NCBI GenBank assembly: GCA_033439295.1
Contig: JAVTLE010000021.1
Location: 3,038,009 to 3,102,008 of the forward strand
Reading direction: 5' to 3'
DNA: 64,000 nucleotides
Source of the DNA: Deuterostichococcus epilithicus
Taxonomy: Eukaryota > Chlorophyta > Trebouxiophyceae > Prasiolales > Stichococcaceae
Each line of letters starts with the position of its first letter. The stretch's first letter is position 1. Shown piece by piece: positions 11,846-22,690 of the stretch. A program made the position numbers and the translations under genes. The notes under the pieces were generated by a model that did not search any database, was not told where the DNA came from, and saw only the letters and a program-made list of their open reading frames with translations.

Positions 11846-13193
11846 ATGGCTGAGGCATCACAGAAGTTCGGAACCAACGCGCAGCTGGCGGGCATCGGCA
11901 CGCAGCAACCATTTGGGTCGCCCTTTGAAGTGCAGGTAATGCCTGCATCAGCACGTGGATCGTTACTGAACACTGTTGACGCTGCAGCTGACGCCCCAGC
12001 CGAGTCGTCGAGGACTGACACGAGCAACTCCGGGTGCGTCAGGCTGGACCTGCGGGCGCGTCCGCGGCTGCAAAGGCCGAGGCTGATGCAGAGGCGTTGC
12101 ACCTGGCCAAATGGACGCGCCGGGCGCGCATCTTTGTGGCCATCACGATCGTATTCAGCTTTGTCATGGGTGTGCTAGCCATTGTTGCTGGCGCGCTCGT
12201 CGACAGGTAGTCATGTTGCTGCATGCCGTGCAAGGTGCATGTGTGCAAGCCACTGTACATGCAAGCTGCACGCAGCAAGGTGCGTTGGCCAAACTCCAGC
12301 TTGCACTCCGCCGCGACTGCTGTTGTTGATGTTCGCAGCGCCGCGCTCATCGCCTATGGCCTCGAGTCGTTTGTGGATCTGTTTGCCTCGGTGCTGGTCC
12401 TTTGGAGGTTCTGGGAGGATGCCAGCAATGAGGCAGGCATGAAATCGAATCTCGAGAGGGAGGAGCGTGCCAACGTTGGCATTGCGGCCACATTCATCGT
12501 CATCGCCATCATCACTGGCGGTGATGCCATCTCACACCTCGTACAGGTAGACCAGTGTAGGCCTCGCATGCAAAACACCTGTTTGTCTGCACAAGGTGTG
12601 AATCTTCACGATCCGCACAGCTTGCAAGACGTCCTGCACGCAATGAGACGGGTTTGACCTGCTGTCTGCAGCATAAGAGTCCAGATGATAGTACCGTGGT
12701 CTTGGCTTTTGCTGTGATCAGCATCATAGTCCTGACAGCCTTTGGCATCTACAAGCTCTGGGTCAACAAGTATGTGGAGAGCAAGGCCCTGGAGCAGGTA
12801 AGCCATGTATTTCATGCCTGATGGCTTTTGAAGATTGCTCATGTTTTCAGTGCGATGTTGACAAAGTGATCTGGCCGCATCGCAGGATGCCGTCGCATCA
12901 TTTTCAGTGTCGGTTCTCAGCGTCGGCATCCTCGTCAGCGCAGTGCTCTTCCAGTTCAACGAAAACATCTGGTGGCTGGTGAGTGAGCGTGGTGTGAGGT
13001 GTGGCCAAATAAAGAACACCTGAAACGACAATCTTGGACGTCGCTTCTCATGGCTGCTGTGGATGTGTGTTGACAGGATGCGGTGGTCGCCATTGCGGTC
13101 ACAGTGGCGCTTGCGATATACTCGATACCCATACTGGTGCGCCGCCCCGATGATGCCGATACAATGTTCCGCATGCTCCTGCCATCTTCCTAG
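11846..13193 (+). CDS. TMEM163-like cation-efflux-type membrane protein, paralogue A
   Basis: Six exons (11846-11935, 12043-12206, 12339-12546, 12672-12797, 12886-12978, 13077-13193) give a closed 265-residue frame. After a soluble N-terminus come six hydrophobic segments: IFVAITIVFSFVMGVLAIVA, LIAYGLESFVDLFASVLVLW, IAATFIVIAIITGGDAI, VVLAFAVISIIVLTAFGIY, VSVLSVGILVSAVLF and VVAIAVTVALAIYSIPIL. The order and the helix-2 motif ESFVDLFASVLVLWRFW match the TMEM163 (ZNT11) branch of the cation diffusion facilitator superfamily, where acidic residues four apart in helix 2 take part in zinc handling; here they are E and D (ESFVD). A zinc or other divalent-metal export role is inferred from the family. 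A homologous gene follows immediately on the same strand. Confidence 0.85.
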
Positions 13194-13628
13194 TCGACGT
13201 TCATTACATGCGCCAGCCTGCCCGGCAGGTGACGCGGCCATGGTGGCGGAAGTCCTTCTGGCGGCCCGGTGTCCACTGGTCTGACCGGGCGACAGCAGCT
13301 TAGTTCTCGCTCTTTGCCCTTTCCTCGGACGCGATTTCACAATGTACATTATTGGTACTGTTGTCGCTTTACGTCAATCCAAGAGCCAGCTGGGCAGCTG
13401 TGCACGTGCTCATGACTTGGTCTCAGAAAAATTTCGAGTGCGGGTCGGCTTGTTGCTGGTTTGTTAGCTTGCATCGTGCCTGTTAAATCAGTTTGGATCA
13501 GATCACAGAGGGGCGCGGCGTTGAACAAGCTATCCTCGGTCTGCTGAGAGACATCGTCCCTCCAGATTAGCAACGGGCAGCGCAACTGGCCATCTCTCAC
13601 AGGACAGAAAACAGTCAGTTCAAGCAAG
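13194..13628. other. Spacer between the two TMEM163-like genes
   Basis: It holds the 3' end of copy A and the promoter of copy B. No open frame with recognisable similarity. Confidence 0.4.
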
Positions 13629-16316
13629 ATGGCCAGTGATCGCCACGACGAGGACATGGCCGACGTGGATATCGAGTATGGACAGCAGGAAACATCGTTT
13701 CGCAACGATTCGCACGTTGACAGCACAAGCTTCGACGCGCACGTGAGCGTCGACCACCCAAATGCAAGAACATCCGCTGCTGGTTTTCGCATGAAGCGTC
13801 CTGCAGGCGACACGTCGTTGACAGCGCTAGTCCATGCGCATGCCGCCCTGACGACGGCCAACTGTCGCATGGCGTGCCGCAGGAGAGGACCCTTGTATGG
13901 GTCACACGACACTGTACGAACAGTAGAGGGTGACTCGTGGGCTCACCTCAACAGCAACATGTGGCAATGCTCCCAGCATACTGCGTCACGCAGCAATGGA
14001 GTCGCACACTCAGCTGTCGCCGCAACGCCCGCAGGGGGTGCAGATCGAGAAGCCACGGGAAGCCAGCGGTGCGGCGTCGTCGGATAACCGACAGGACCGC
14101 GGGCTGCTGGCCGACCAGGACGTGCAGCGGGCGATCTGGACAAACCGTGCCCGCTGGTTCACGGGCCTGTCCATGATCGTGGACTTATCGACGGGGCTGC
14201 TGGCGCTCATCGTCGGCGGCATCATCCACAGGTGGCACATGAAGATACAGCTCTGATGGGAGGCCAAGCTTGCCATGCTCCGTTGGCACCTCCTCGTGCA
14301 GAGTATTCCTTTGTGACTATCAGCAGCAGTTGGCGGCCGTCGCCACCTGTTAGTTGACATGACAGTGCCCTGCTACCTGAAGAGCAAGCAGCCCTGAAAC
14401 CTAGACCTGAAACTTTGTTCGCACTTGCATCATGGCGTGGCGCTCATGGGTGTATGGTTTGGAGGCCTGTAGATCAACCCTTCCCTGAGCCCTGGACCCG
14501 ATACTCTGTTTGCTCTTGCGTCATGGCGCGGCGCTCACGGGCTTGCGACCTGGACGCCTCCAGTTCGGCAGCCAGCCATGACAGTGCTCGTGGAGCCCTC
14601 TTCATCCCTGCTGACGCTGCGCGGCGCTCACGGGCTACGGCTCGGGAGGCCTTCAAAGAGCAGGCAATCGGGGTTTCCGAACTTTCTCGTTGTTGCCGCC
14701 GCAGCGCGGCGCTCACGGGGTACGGCCTGGAGGCCTTCGTGGACATGGCGGCCAGCTGCATGGTGCTGTGGCGTTTCTGGGACAGCGCGGAAACGGAGGC
14801 TGGCATGCGGGCCAACCAGGACCGGGAGGAGCGCGCCAACGTCGTCATCGCTTTCATCGTGAGTTTCGGAAGGCCTCTCCTGTTGCCGGCCTTGCATTGG
14901 AGGCTGTCCTGTCGGCGGCCGCAGCGGCGGCAATGTCTTTGGGTCCAGAGGAAGAGCAGGGGCTGGGCGTGTAAGACGATGTGGATCGTGGCCGGAGGGG
15001 CGGCGTCTCCTCGTTTCCGTCCTTGCAGCATCGCTAAGGACTTGTCGCACACTGGGACATCAGCAAGTGGCCCGATGCCACAAATTGCTGCTGCATCGCA
15101 GTTGTGTAGGGATCGCAGACATCACCAGCTGAAACGCCATCGATTGTTCTGCTCCACTGGCGGGGTCCGTGCGCCGCCAATGTATGAATGAAGGCCGAAC
15201 GATCATCAGGCTCTTCAGGCGGTTGCCCTTGCATCGTTGTGTGCAGTTTGTGGCGATTGCGATCATCACCAGCGGCGACGCCATCGAGCACCTTGTGGAG
15301 CACAAGTCCCCAGAGAACGGCTTCCTCATCATCATCTTTGCCGTCATCACGATGATCCTGCTGGGCGGCATCGGCGCGACCAAGCTGTGGATCAATAAGC
15401 ACGTCGGCAGCAAGGCTCTGGAACAGGTGTGGCGGCTGCTCTGGGAATGCTGCAGAAGTGCTGCGCTAGAGCCATGCAACCGGGCGGCCGTGCAGCATAG
15501 TCTGCCTGTCTCAGGCTGCGCAGCAGTAGAACACGAGCCTGGCAGCCCCAGAGCTGCTCTGCGGACGCAACGTTGGAACGAGCGGCAGCTGCTGCACGAG
15601 GGCGGAACTTTTGAGACTTGAGCATGTGCAGCGCCATGCGCTTTGCCAGAGATGTGGCGGGTCTCGGCCAGAAACTGCATGGTGCACAGCATGCAACCCG
15701 GGATCTGAGACTTACTATGAAGACCCTCTGCTGCACAGGATGCAATGGCCTCATTTGCCACAGCGGCTATCTCTGTGGGCCTGCTGGTGTCCGCTTCAGC
15801 ATACACAGCTAGCGACAATATCTGGTGGCTGGTGCGCCCTCTGTGCACCGTTGCAATCCTGCGACATGATGCTGCGCCTGGCACTGCATTGCATGCACCC
15901 GCAGCCTGTCGTGCTGCGAGCACACTGCCGTGCAACCTGTTGACAGTTGGAGGTATGTGCGGGGGACATCAGTGCTGACGAATGGCGGCTGCACTGCTGC
16001 AGGATGCTGTGTGGGCAATTGCCGTCACATGGGCCTTGGCTATATACAGCTTGCCGTGAGTGTTCGCGACACATGATGCTGATGTATCCTACTTGCAGCC
16101 ATCACTATGTCTCACATCTGCATGCATCTGTGCTTGACAGAAGTTGCCGCAGCGCCAGCCGAAGCGAGTGATCTACACCTTAACAACAATGGTGTTTCCG
16201 CTCGGCAAAGCTGGCTGTTTCCTGGTCGTGATGATACGTTTCTGACGCACAGGATCCTCATCAAGAAGAGGTGGTGGCACAAGTCTTTCTGGAAGTCGTG
16301 GGCGACCGAGGCCTGA
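13629..16316 (+). CDS. TMEM163-like cation-efflux-type membrane protein, paralogue B
   Basis: Preferred exons are 13629-13742, 14035-14231, 14705-14858, 15247-15426, 15739-15831, 16003-16055 and 16253-16316, giving 284 residues in a closed frame. The first exon (MASDRHDEDMADVDIEYG) is acidic and ends at a good GTGAGC donor. An alternative start is the in-frame ATG at 13996, which would give 259 residues. The core parallels copy A helix by helix (ALTGYGLEAFVDMAASCMVL, VAIAIITSGDAIEHLV, KLWINKHVGSKALEQ, SDNIWWL) and keeps the E..D pair in helix 2. Copy A has an intron between its ISHLVQ and HKSPDD codons; here the equivalent HLVEHKSPEN is continuous, so one paralogue gained or lost an intron. 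The last exon is short and basic (ILIKKRWWHKSFWK). Two introns carry copies of exon edges, listed separately. Confidence 0.83.
14430..14740 (+). repeat. Four-unit, about 90-bp tandem array of an intron-exon junction
   Basis: The functional exon begins at 14705 with CGCGGCGCTCACGGGGTACG. Copies of this edge begin at 14620 (CGCGGCGCTCACGGGCTACG), 14527 (CGCGGCGCTCACGGGCTTGC) and 14436 (CGTGGCGCTCATGGGTGTAT). Spacing is 91, 93 and 85 bp. Similarity to the exon falls with distance, and all copies lie within the intron upstream of the real acceptor. Confidence 0.85.
15050..15150 (+). repeat. Two decayed copies of the 5' edge of the 15247 exon
   Basis: The exon start TTTGTGGCGATTGCGATC, continuing ATCACCAGCGGCGACGCC, is echoed at 15101-15146 (GTTGTGTAGGGATCGCAGAC, then ATCACCAGCTGAAACGCCAT) and more weakly at 15054-15088 (GGGACATCAGCAAGTGGCCC). 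Spacings are about 144 and 62 bp. Confidence 0.7.
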
Positions 16317-16769
16317 AGGCTGCATGTGCCAAGCACAGATTCGATGAAGCAATACTCGGGCGGCTGCATTCGCCGTCGAGATGGATGATGGTACAACGGC
16401 CTCGACGTGTTGCAGTCGTTTTCCAGTCAGTGACCCAAGATGTAGCAGCTAGGGAATTGCAGATGCATGTTTGGCCCCTCCATTGCGCTGCATATGCCAC
16501 TGCCCTTGCATTTTCCAGTACCTCCAGTCTAGGAGGGAGGATCCAGAGCAGCCAGGGGATCGGGATACCTCTGGGTCGGCTGCCAGTCAGAGCCAGTTCG
16601 GCACATCGTCAGGCTGTGCATGGTCTTTGGATCCGATTTAGACACATGGAGGGAACCAGTCAAGATCTCATGCCGTGAGCGCCGGCGAGGTTACACCCTG
16701 ACAGTCAAGCAGCAACACCGACTGCTAAGCCTGCTGTGTGCATTCTTCGGCTCTGCAACTCTCCCTTGA
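16317..16769. other. Convergent intergenic region, TMEM163-like B / ALG13
   Basis: It contains two 3' UTRs. TTACA at 16693 reads TGTAA on the minus strand, about 75 nt after the ALG13 stop, and is a plausible polyadenylation signal. No gene is seen. Confidence 0.45.
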
Positions 16770-18141
16770 TCAGTCGTCAAAGCCCATGACGCGGTCGATG
16801 CCTGCGGCGATGCCGGCCGGGCTGCCGGGCTGGTAGGGTTTCAGTGCTGCCAGGTTTGTGCCGCGCAACCTTGCCGCAAGGCCCGCCGGCGAGCACGCGA
16901 AGCAGTATCCTGCCGCCGCCAGCTGGTCCGCCAGCTCCATCTACATGTTAGGCGACACGCGCAAAATCAGGGTGTGAACGACTGACGTCAGAGGCGCCTA
17001 GCGCAGTGTCGAGTAAGCAGCCGCCCGCCGCGTCCCGGAGATCCGCACGCTTCCTCCGGCACACAAATGGCTTATGCAGACGAGGCCAGCAACTCCCTGG
17101 CCTGCTCATGCACACAGGAGATACCGGCCGTCACGTGATGAATGTGCATGAGCAGGGCGTTGGGCACGGCGATGCAGGCCTTGCCGGCGCCCAGTGCTAG
17201 CGCTACTCCGAGCAAGGCGTCACCTGGTGGTTGTGCATCAGCAGGGCATTGGGCACGGCGACACAGGCCTTGCCGGCGCCCAGCGCCTCAAACAGCGAGC
17301 CGGCGCCCGCGTGGCTGATGATCAGGTCCGCGGCCGCGATGCGATCGCCCAGCCCCGGCGCAAAATCGAAGTGCTCCACCTGTGCAGGGTCCAAGCAGCA
17401 TGATGAACGGAGGTATCCAGGTCTCCGTCCTGTCTTGTATCAATTTCTGGTATTTCTTGCGTCTCTTGAATCTGGCACAAAGGAGGCGAATCTGAAGAGA
17501 GACGCACATAATAATGGCAGCGTTTACTTAGCTTAGTTTTCACTGGCCAAGTATTGTTCGCAGCAGGAAACAGCCGATGCCATTCCAGGGCGGTTCCAGC
17601 ATGAGGAGCCCGGCATGAGTGGCCGGCCCCAGGCGCAAACAGTTCAAGATGCCAAGACGGGCGAGAATGATCAGGACGAGGCACCTCAAGGCCGTTGTCC
17701 AGGCGGTGATGCTGCTGTCCAGGCGGACACAGCGTTTGCGGCTTGTACGCTCCCGCTCCAACCTGCATCAGCAGTAGGTGGGAATCAGCCGCCATCAGAG
17801 TCCGGATCGGGCCCGCCATGCCAGCTCAGAAAAGTGGCTTTCAGCAGTAAGTGTTGTCAAGTCCCTGGGATGTCCTCAGCGAGCCGAGGGTGTCGGGCGC
17901 TCCAGCGCCCACAGAACCCGTGCTGCGCCTGGCACAAGCTCTGCATGCCCCCATCGACAACTCGCTGACAGCGCGCGCAGGGCCCACAGAAGGCATGCAG
18001 GTGGTTGAAGGCACTCTCCACCTGCAGCACCAGGCGATCGTAGCCCTGCGATCGCAGCACGTCCACTACTTCCAGCGTGTCCACCGCCCGGATGAGGTCG
18101 TCAAACTTCGTGGTGCCCACCGTCACGAAGGCCGTCGGCAT
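16770..18141 (-). CDS. ALG13: ALG13, UDP-GlcNAc transferase catalytic subunit
   Basis: Four exons (18141-18022, 17762-17685, 17379-17224, 16940-16770) give a closed 174-residue protein, the usual length of the single-domain Alg13 of yeast and plants. The family signature is clear: N-terminal AFVTVGTTKFDDLI, then YDRLVLQ, the GT-B nucleotide-sugar site ADLIISHAGAGSLFEAL.GK, and ALLMHNHQMELADQLA followed by GYCFAC. Alg13 is a cytosolic protein that binds membrane-anchored Alg14 on the ER; together they add the second GlcNAc to the dolichol-linked N-glycan precursor. ALG14 is not in this window. An alternative in-frame ATG at 18162 would add seven residues. The last intron carries a partial copy of the 3' edge of exon 3 (see repeat). 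The gene lies directly downstream of CSL4 on the same strand. Confidence 0.93.
17133..17196 (-). repeat. Tandem copy of the 3' edge of ALG13 exon 3 plus its splice donor
   Basis: It repeats the exon end at 17224-17283 with an 87-bp offset. About 53 nt are shared with six or so differences, and the copy still reads KACIAVPNALLMHIHH followed by GTGACG, as the real exon reads KACVAVPNALLMHNHQ followed by GTGACG. An AG precedes the copy, so it could in principle be spliced as a mini-exon. Confidence 0.8.
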
Positions 18142-18476
18142 TGCCGACCAGCCCAGATGCAACGTCTCTACTTTCTGACTGCCGATCCGCTTAATTTCTG
18201 TGATGCCGGCTGCAGCCTGGAGCCGAAATCGTTGCCGAAAGCTCCTGGATTTCTAGCTCTGTTGCGCCGCCTCCCGCCGCCGGCGCTAAACGCTACCTTG
18301 GCGGTGGCGCTCCTGCTGTCGCGAAGCTCGGGGGCACAGACGCTGCGCTGAACAGCTGCTCTGGCCGGCTAGCCTGGTGAGCCGGCCCAGCTGGTGCCGC
18401 AGCGCCTGTGACGGCTGCCGCCGCCGGCCGCCGCTGCGGCTGCGGCCGCCCTAGGTCACCTCTTCGACCCTTTTTC
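18142..18476. promoter_or_regulatory. Region between CSL4 stop and ALG13 start
   Basis: Both genes read leftwards, so these 335 bp should carry the CSL4 3' UTR and the ALG13 promoter. The part near 18380-18460 is strongly GC-rich. No specific element is recognised. Confidence 0.4.
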
Positions 18477-20088
18477 TCAGGTCACCTTGGCTACCTTACG
18501 CTTTTCCACGGCATGCGTCTTCGGGCACTGCATCTCCTGCCAGCTCACCGGCACCATGGCCGCGCCTGCGGCGCAAGGGCAGAGTCACGCAAGCCGTCCA
18601 AGACTCTGCTGTCACCACCTGATTGGCTGTATCAGCGGATGCTGTGCACCCACGCTGCGCCTACCGTACCGCACTGTGAATGGTGCAGGGGTCCCAACAC
18701 TGCAAACCCATGGGTTCTGGTTGGTTGCGTGCGAGACTCGCTGTGGTCACCTGAGGAGGCATGTTTGGCATACACCACACCCAGCTCGTTTCTGGCGGTG
18801 CCCAGGAAATACGATCTCGAGTCGCCCAGCGACAGCACCTGCAGCCGGGTTGCAGAGCCCTCTGAGTCGGGTACCACCATCGGTGAGCTGGGCGCAGAGT
18901 CCTGTGCTGCTTCTGGAGCCATGTTTCCCACATGCTATTCTCATACCGTTCGCTGTGCAGCAGGTGGCGTCTTGCCAAGCCTGCCGCCTGCGCTCAGCTG
19001 TGCAACGGTCGGAAGCAGCCGCGCACCTCGGCCTTGACGATGTCGCCGGGGCGGAAGCAGCTGTGGATCTCGACCTTGTCGATCTCCGTCAGCCGTACGT
19101 CCTGCAGCCTGCGCCACAGTAACAGGCAGCGGCATCAGCTCAGCGCAGGACTCTATCGAATCTGCGAGCCGTGGGCTTCCGCGCGCAGGCCGGTCGTTCA
19201 CAGGTTCCATTTGTGCGGCCACCTGGCTGAACGCAGCGAACTGCCCGCCTGCCATATGTGGCTCTCTGATCGTTGGCAATGCCCCAGGACGGTACAGTGA
19301 CGCCCAGACAGTGACTGCCACAGGGTTGCATGGCAGCGGCCTGTGCGCACAGCATCTTGAGAGAAGTACGTGGTGTGGGTGTCACGCAGCGAGGGAAACT
19401 TGTGCAGCCTGCGTCGGAAAGCCGCACCGGATGACGCCAGTGAAGTTGGCGTCCAGCGGCTGGTCGCCGATGCACAGAATGTCCAGCGATGCCAGGCGCG
19501 GATTGATGCGGGTGACCTGCACTCACGCAAATTGCTTTGACAACAGTGACGACCCCGATGCAGAACCAGCGCAGGGTTGAGCTTGGCTGCAGAGAAAGCA
19601 CACATGCGAGCATGCACACTGCGTCTGCATCCGTGCAGGAGTGCCTTGCCTTGGCAGTGACCACGTCCTCGGGCTTCGGGATGCCGAGGTGCTGACCTCG
19701 GCGCACCACCTCTACTGTGGGCCTCTGCACGCAGTGTGGCGCAAAAGCCTCCATTGAGCACCGATGCCGCAATGACGGCACCCGACATCTTGCGGAGCAA
19801 TGCAGTGTTCTAGCACACGGCATGTGCTGACCAACCTGGTCCTCCGCAGACGGGTCTGCAGGAGTCTGCTGCTGCGTGCCGACGGTGGACGCGCACAAAC
19901 TCTGTCCTGTGACGTGTGTGCCCGGCCCAGCGACGGCGTCCACCTGCAAAGGATCATACCAGCCGCTATGGGATGTGGAACAGCACAGAGGCGCAAACGG
20001 TGATGCAAATCACTGCATGTCGACTGCTGCAACCCGTTCTCACCGCAGCACAAAGGACGTCACCGGGACAAACAACGCCCGCGGCCAT
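18477..20088 (-). CDS. CSL4: CSL4/EXOSC1, RNA exosome cap subunit
   Basis: Seven exons (20088-20044, 19943-19836, 19724-19650, 19516-19428, 19108-19027, 18838-18751, 18565-18477) give a closed 191-residue frame, close to human EXOSC1 (195). The N-terminal domain begins VVCPGDVLC. The S1 domain runs from PKPEDVVTAKVTRINPRLAS through IGDQPLDANFTGVI to EIDKVEIHSCFRPGDIVKAE and SLGDSRSYFLGTARNELGVV. The C-terminus MVPVSWQEMQCPKTHA is the family's most conserved segment. Csl4 sits on the cap of the nine-subunit core exosome, where it helps thread RNA for 3'-5' decay and processing in nucleus and cytoplasm. The intron after exon 3 starts GC (AAG then GCAAGG), and the frame and homology across it leave little doubt. 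Confidence 0.94.
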
Positions 20089-20709
20089 GCACGACGGCTC
20101 AGGTTCCTGTTGATGACACGCTTCTTCGAGCCCTTGCCGCAAATGCACATTGATGCGAGGCCGCATTCCAGTTCGATCTGAGGAGACTGCTACAGGGCCT
20201 CTTGAAGTGTTCGGCACTCCTGATGTTTTGATCTGATGTTTTCTCGGCTGGCCTGGTGATGCCTGCAGCTAATGCTGCTCTAACGTCAAGAACACGAACG
20301 CGACGTCAGAAGGGAATCTCGACTGTCTTCATCGTTGCGCCCAGCTGTGCGGTCGGCCATGCCGACGCCGGTGCAATGCCAGTCAGTTGACGCGGCGCTG
20401 CACACCAACACCAAGACCACACCATCCGCACACCCATTGCCGCGCGAGACAGCGCCTGCAGTGTGTGCAGAGAGTTTGGAAGAGAGGAGAGCAGGGCAGC
20501 TTGAATGTGGCAAGTTCCAGGGCTGCGGGCGATGCAGCTCGATTGGCGGCCATGAATGGCATGCATCCTCCTGTTTCCACGCGCAGGACAAGACGTGTTC
20601 CAGGAGGCACTGAGCGAGCGGCACACCTCCAAGCTCACCATAGCCTAGCTGCATCAGGTCGCCGAAGCACCACGCCGGAAGCTTCCACCAATCTGCTTCA
20701 GACATCGGG
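20089..20709. other. Region between RWDD2-like stop and CSL4 start
   Basis: It is expected to hold the CSL4 promoter and the 3' UTR of the RWD gene. A 139-codon open frame at 20286-20705 (-) has no recognisable domain and is not called. Confidence 0.4.
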
Positions 20710-22500
20710 TCACTTGACGATCTTCAACGCCGCCAGGAATAGGTCCTCAAGTCCGGCTGCGCGGCAGGCGGCTGCCAGCTCCGACATGCCGGACTCGGGC
20801 AGCTCCTGAAATTTGCTCGTCGCATCAAACTTCCTGGCAGCACCCAGGGCTGCCTGGTCGTTCGGGACTGTCACAACGTCCTCCTGGCCCCGGACCGCCA
20901 TGGCCTACAGGCGCAGGGCAGCACATTCGGCCGGTGCAGCATGACAGCCACTGCCGACACGGGTGCTGCCAGGCCTGCTCGGCGGCGACGCAGGAGCTTG
21001 CCTGTGAGAATGCAGGATGAGGTCAGTCGAGCTTGACATTGAGCACGGCAGGTTAGAAACGGCAGCAGAGTGGTCCACACCTGCCACTTGAGGGCCCGCA
21101 GTCGCTGCACGTATTCCTCTACATCTTCCGCCAGCCCCTCCGCCACAATTACTCCTGCGCTTTAAACGATTCCTTCCTGGATGCAAGGGGGCAGCTACTT
21201 GATCGGCCAGCTGAATCATAACCAGTCACAGCAAGAGTTCCAATTACTGTCCGGGCTAGCAAGGTTGTCAAGGTGTGTGCGAGTGGGCAGAGCGCACCAG
21301 GAAAGCCGGGTTTCGAGTAGCCGCCCAGCCGCAGCTCGTCCGCCCACTGTACTATGTGCTTGCGCTTTGTGAGAGACTTGATGTGGTGAAACCTACAGTA
21401 CAGGAAGCCGGATGTCCACTGAGACGCCTGCAGATTCCAACAGAATTCAGCACGTCGCAGTTTGGGGTCCGCAGCAGCTTGCCACGCACAACATAGGGGG
21501 TGATCTGCAGCAAGGCATGTCCCCCGCACCAGATGATGCAGCAGCGCATGGTTGCCATGGTGGGCCGTAGGCGGGCGAAACTTTCTGAGGCGCGTTGCGT
21601 TGCCTCAGCCGCTTGCAATACCCCCTGCAATCCGGCATCCAGCAGCATTTGTGCAAGTCAAATTAGCAACATTCAGTTCAACAATTTACGTTCTTCGGGA
21701 CACGTTCTTGGGTCCACTCACTGAACCAGAAGCAAAACAAACCGGATTCATAGTCATGCCCAGCAAAGAGATAGCTTAAACCTGTTCCAGCAACCCCGCA
21801 GCGCGCTGCTGCAGGGTGCCTGCAGCTGTGATGAGGCAGCCGCCCTCCTGGAAGTCGTCACTGACCTGCTGCACTGCTGTTGTCAGCTCGTCGTGGTGCG
21901 ACCTGCAAGTTTTGAAGCAGAATGAATTCTGTCAGCTAATCGTCTCCAATGGTGTGGCAGCCCGATGCAGACACTTTGTCAGCCTTCAACTGATAAACCC
22001 GCGGCGTAGCATCTGAAGACCCTGCATCATAAGCACCTGTCGCACGCACAGTCGACCTGCAGGCGCGGCGCCGCCGCGAGCGGGTACTGTGCAGGCAGCG
22101 TGAAATGCAGGCTCATCGGCTGCCCGCCAATGACAAGGCCCTGGAACACGAGCGTGCCGCTGAGCTGCGACAGGCTCCGCAGCTGGCTGTGTAAATGGCT
22201 CTGCTTCTGCTGCTCTGTTGCGCCTGGTCCATGCGCGGCGGCCTCGACGAGGGTCGTAGCCAGCGCAAGAGCGGCGTGCTCCGCCTCACTGAAGCAAAGC
22301 GCGCCCTGCTCGGGGTACATCGCCTCCAGCGCCTGTAGGAAAATTCTAGAGTGCTTGATCGCCATTCAAGGTCAGGCAGGGAACCGCAACTGACGACCGC
22401 AGGGCTTTGCACCAGGTCTGCACCAGCAACTTGTGACAGCAGCGCACACCTGCAGCTCCTCCACTTGCGACCGCAGCGCGTCCAGTAGTTTGCCATCCAT
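20710..22500 (-). CDS. RWDD2: RWD domain-containing protein 2 (RWDD2A/B-like, DUF1115)
   Basis: Exons with fixed borders are 22500-22450, 22332-22037 and 21902-21782. Further exons lie near 21640-21570, 21395-21302 and 21155-21080, and the last from about 20904 to the stop at 20710. The N-terminal RWD domain starts LDALRSQVEELQALEAMYP and includes LSGTLVFQGLVIGG, MSLHFTLPAQYP and a C-terminal helix (SHHDELTTAVQQVSDDFQEG). The second domain carries the RWDD2 signature: FHHIKSLTKRKHIVQWADEL, LGGYSKPGFPGVIVAEG and EEYVQRLRALKWQ, equivalent to the SHHIYNKCKR..ILEWAKEL and FWSRLRKLNWK of human RWDD2A. The family has no settled biochemical function; RWD domains generally mediate protein-protein contacts. 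The join near 21560-21400 (before FHHIKS) is unresolved, so total length is uncertain. Confidence 0.85.
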
Positions 22501-22690
22501 CTTATAGCGACACTGCTGCACGTCTCGAGATTGCATATATTTGCACGCTTGACTGACCCCATGTCAAGGCAACTGCACAGAATCTCAGATCATCACACAG
22601 CATGACAGATCGCCAGGTGCAGCTGGTGCAAACGCCGTTGCAGAAGTGTTTCAGGCATCAGGCAGGCTTGTTTGACTATCGAGAAGCACA
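22501..22690. promoter_or_regulatory. 190-bp bidirectional promoter, RWDD2-like (-) / DAK (+)
   Basis: Two start codons diverge from this short stretch. GCATATATTT at 22533-22542 is a TATA-like candidate about 35-40 bp upstream of the minus-strand ATG, too close for it to be a normal TATA box unless the UTR is very short. Confidence 0.5.

Noticed and set aside
14400-14700. Reading the four-unit array as a transposable element or satellite
   Set aside because: Every unit contains the edge of the local exon and the units grade into the functional junction; no terminal repeats or elements elsewhere match.
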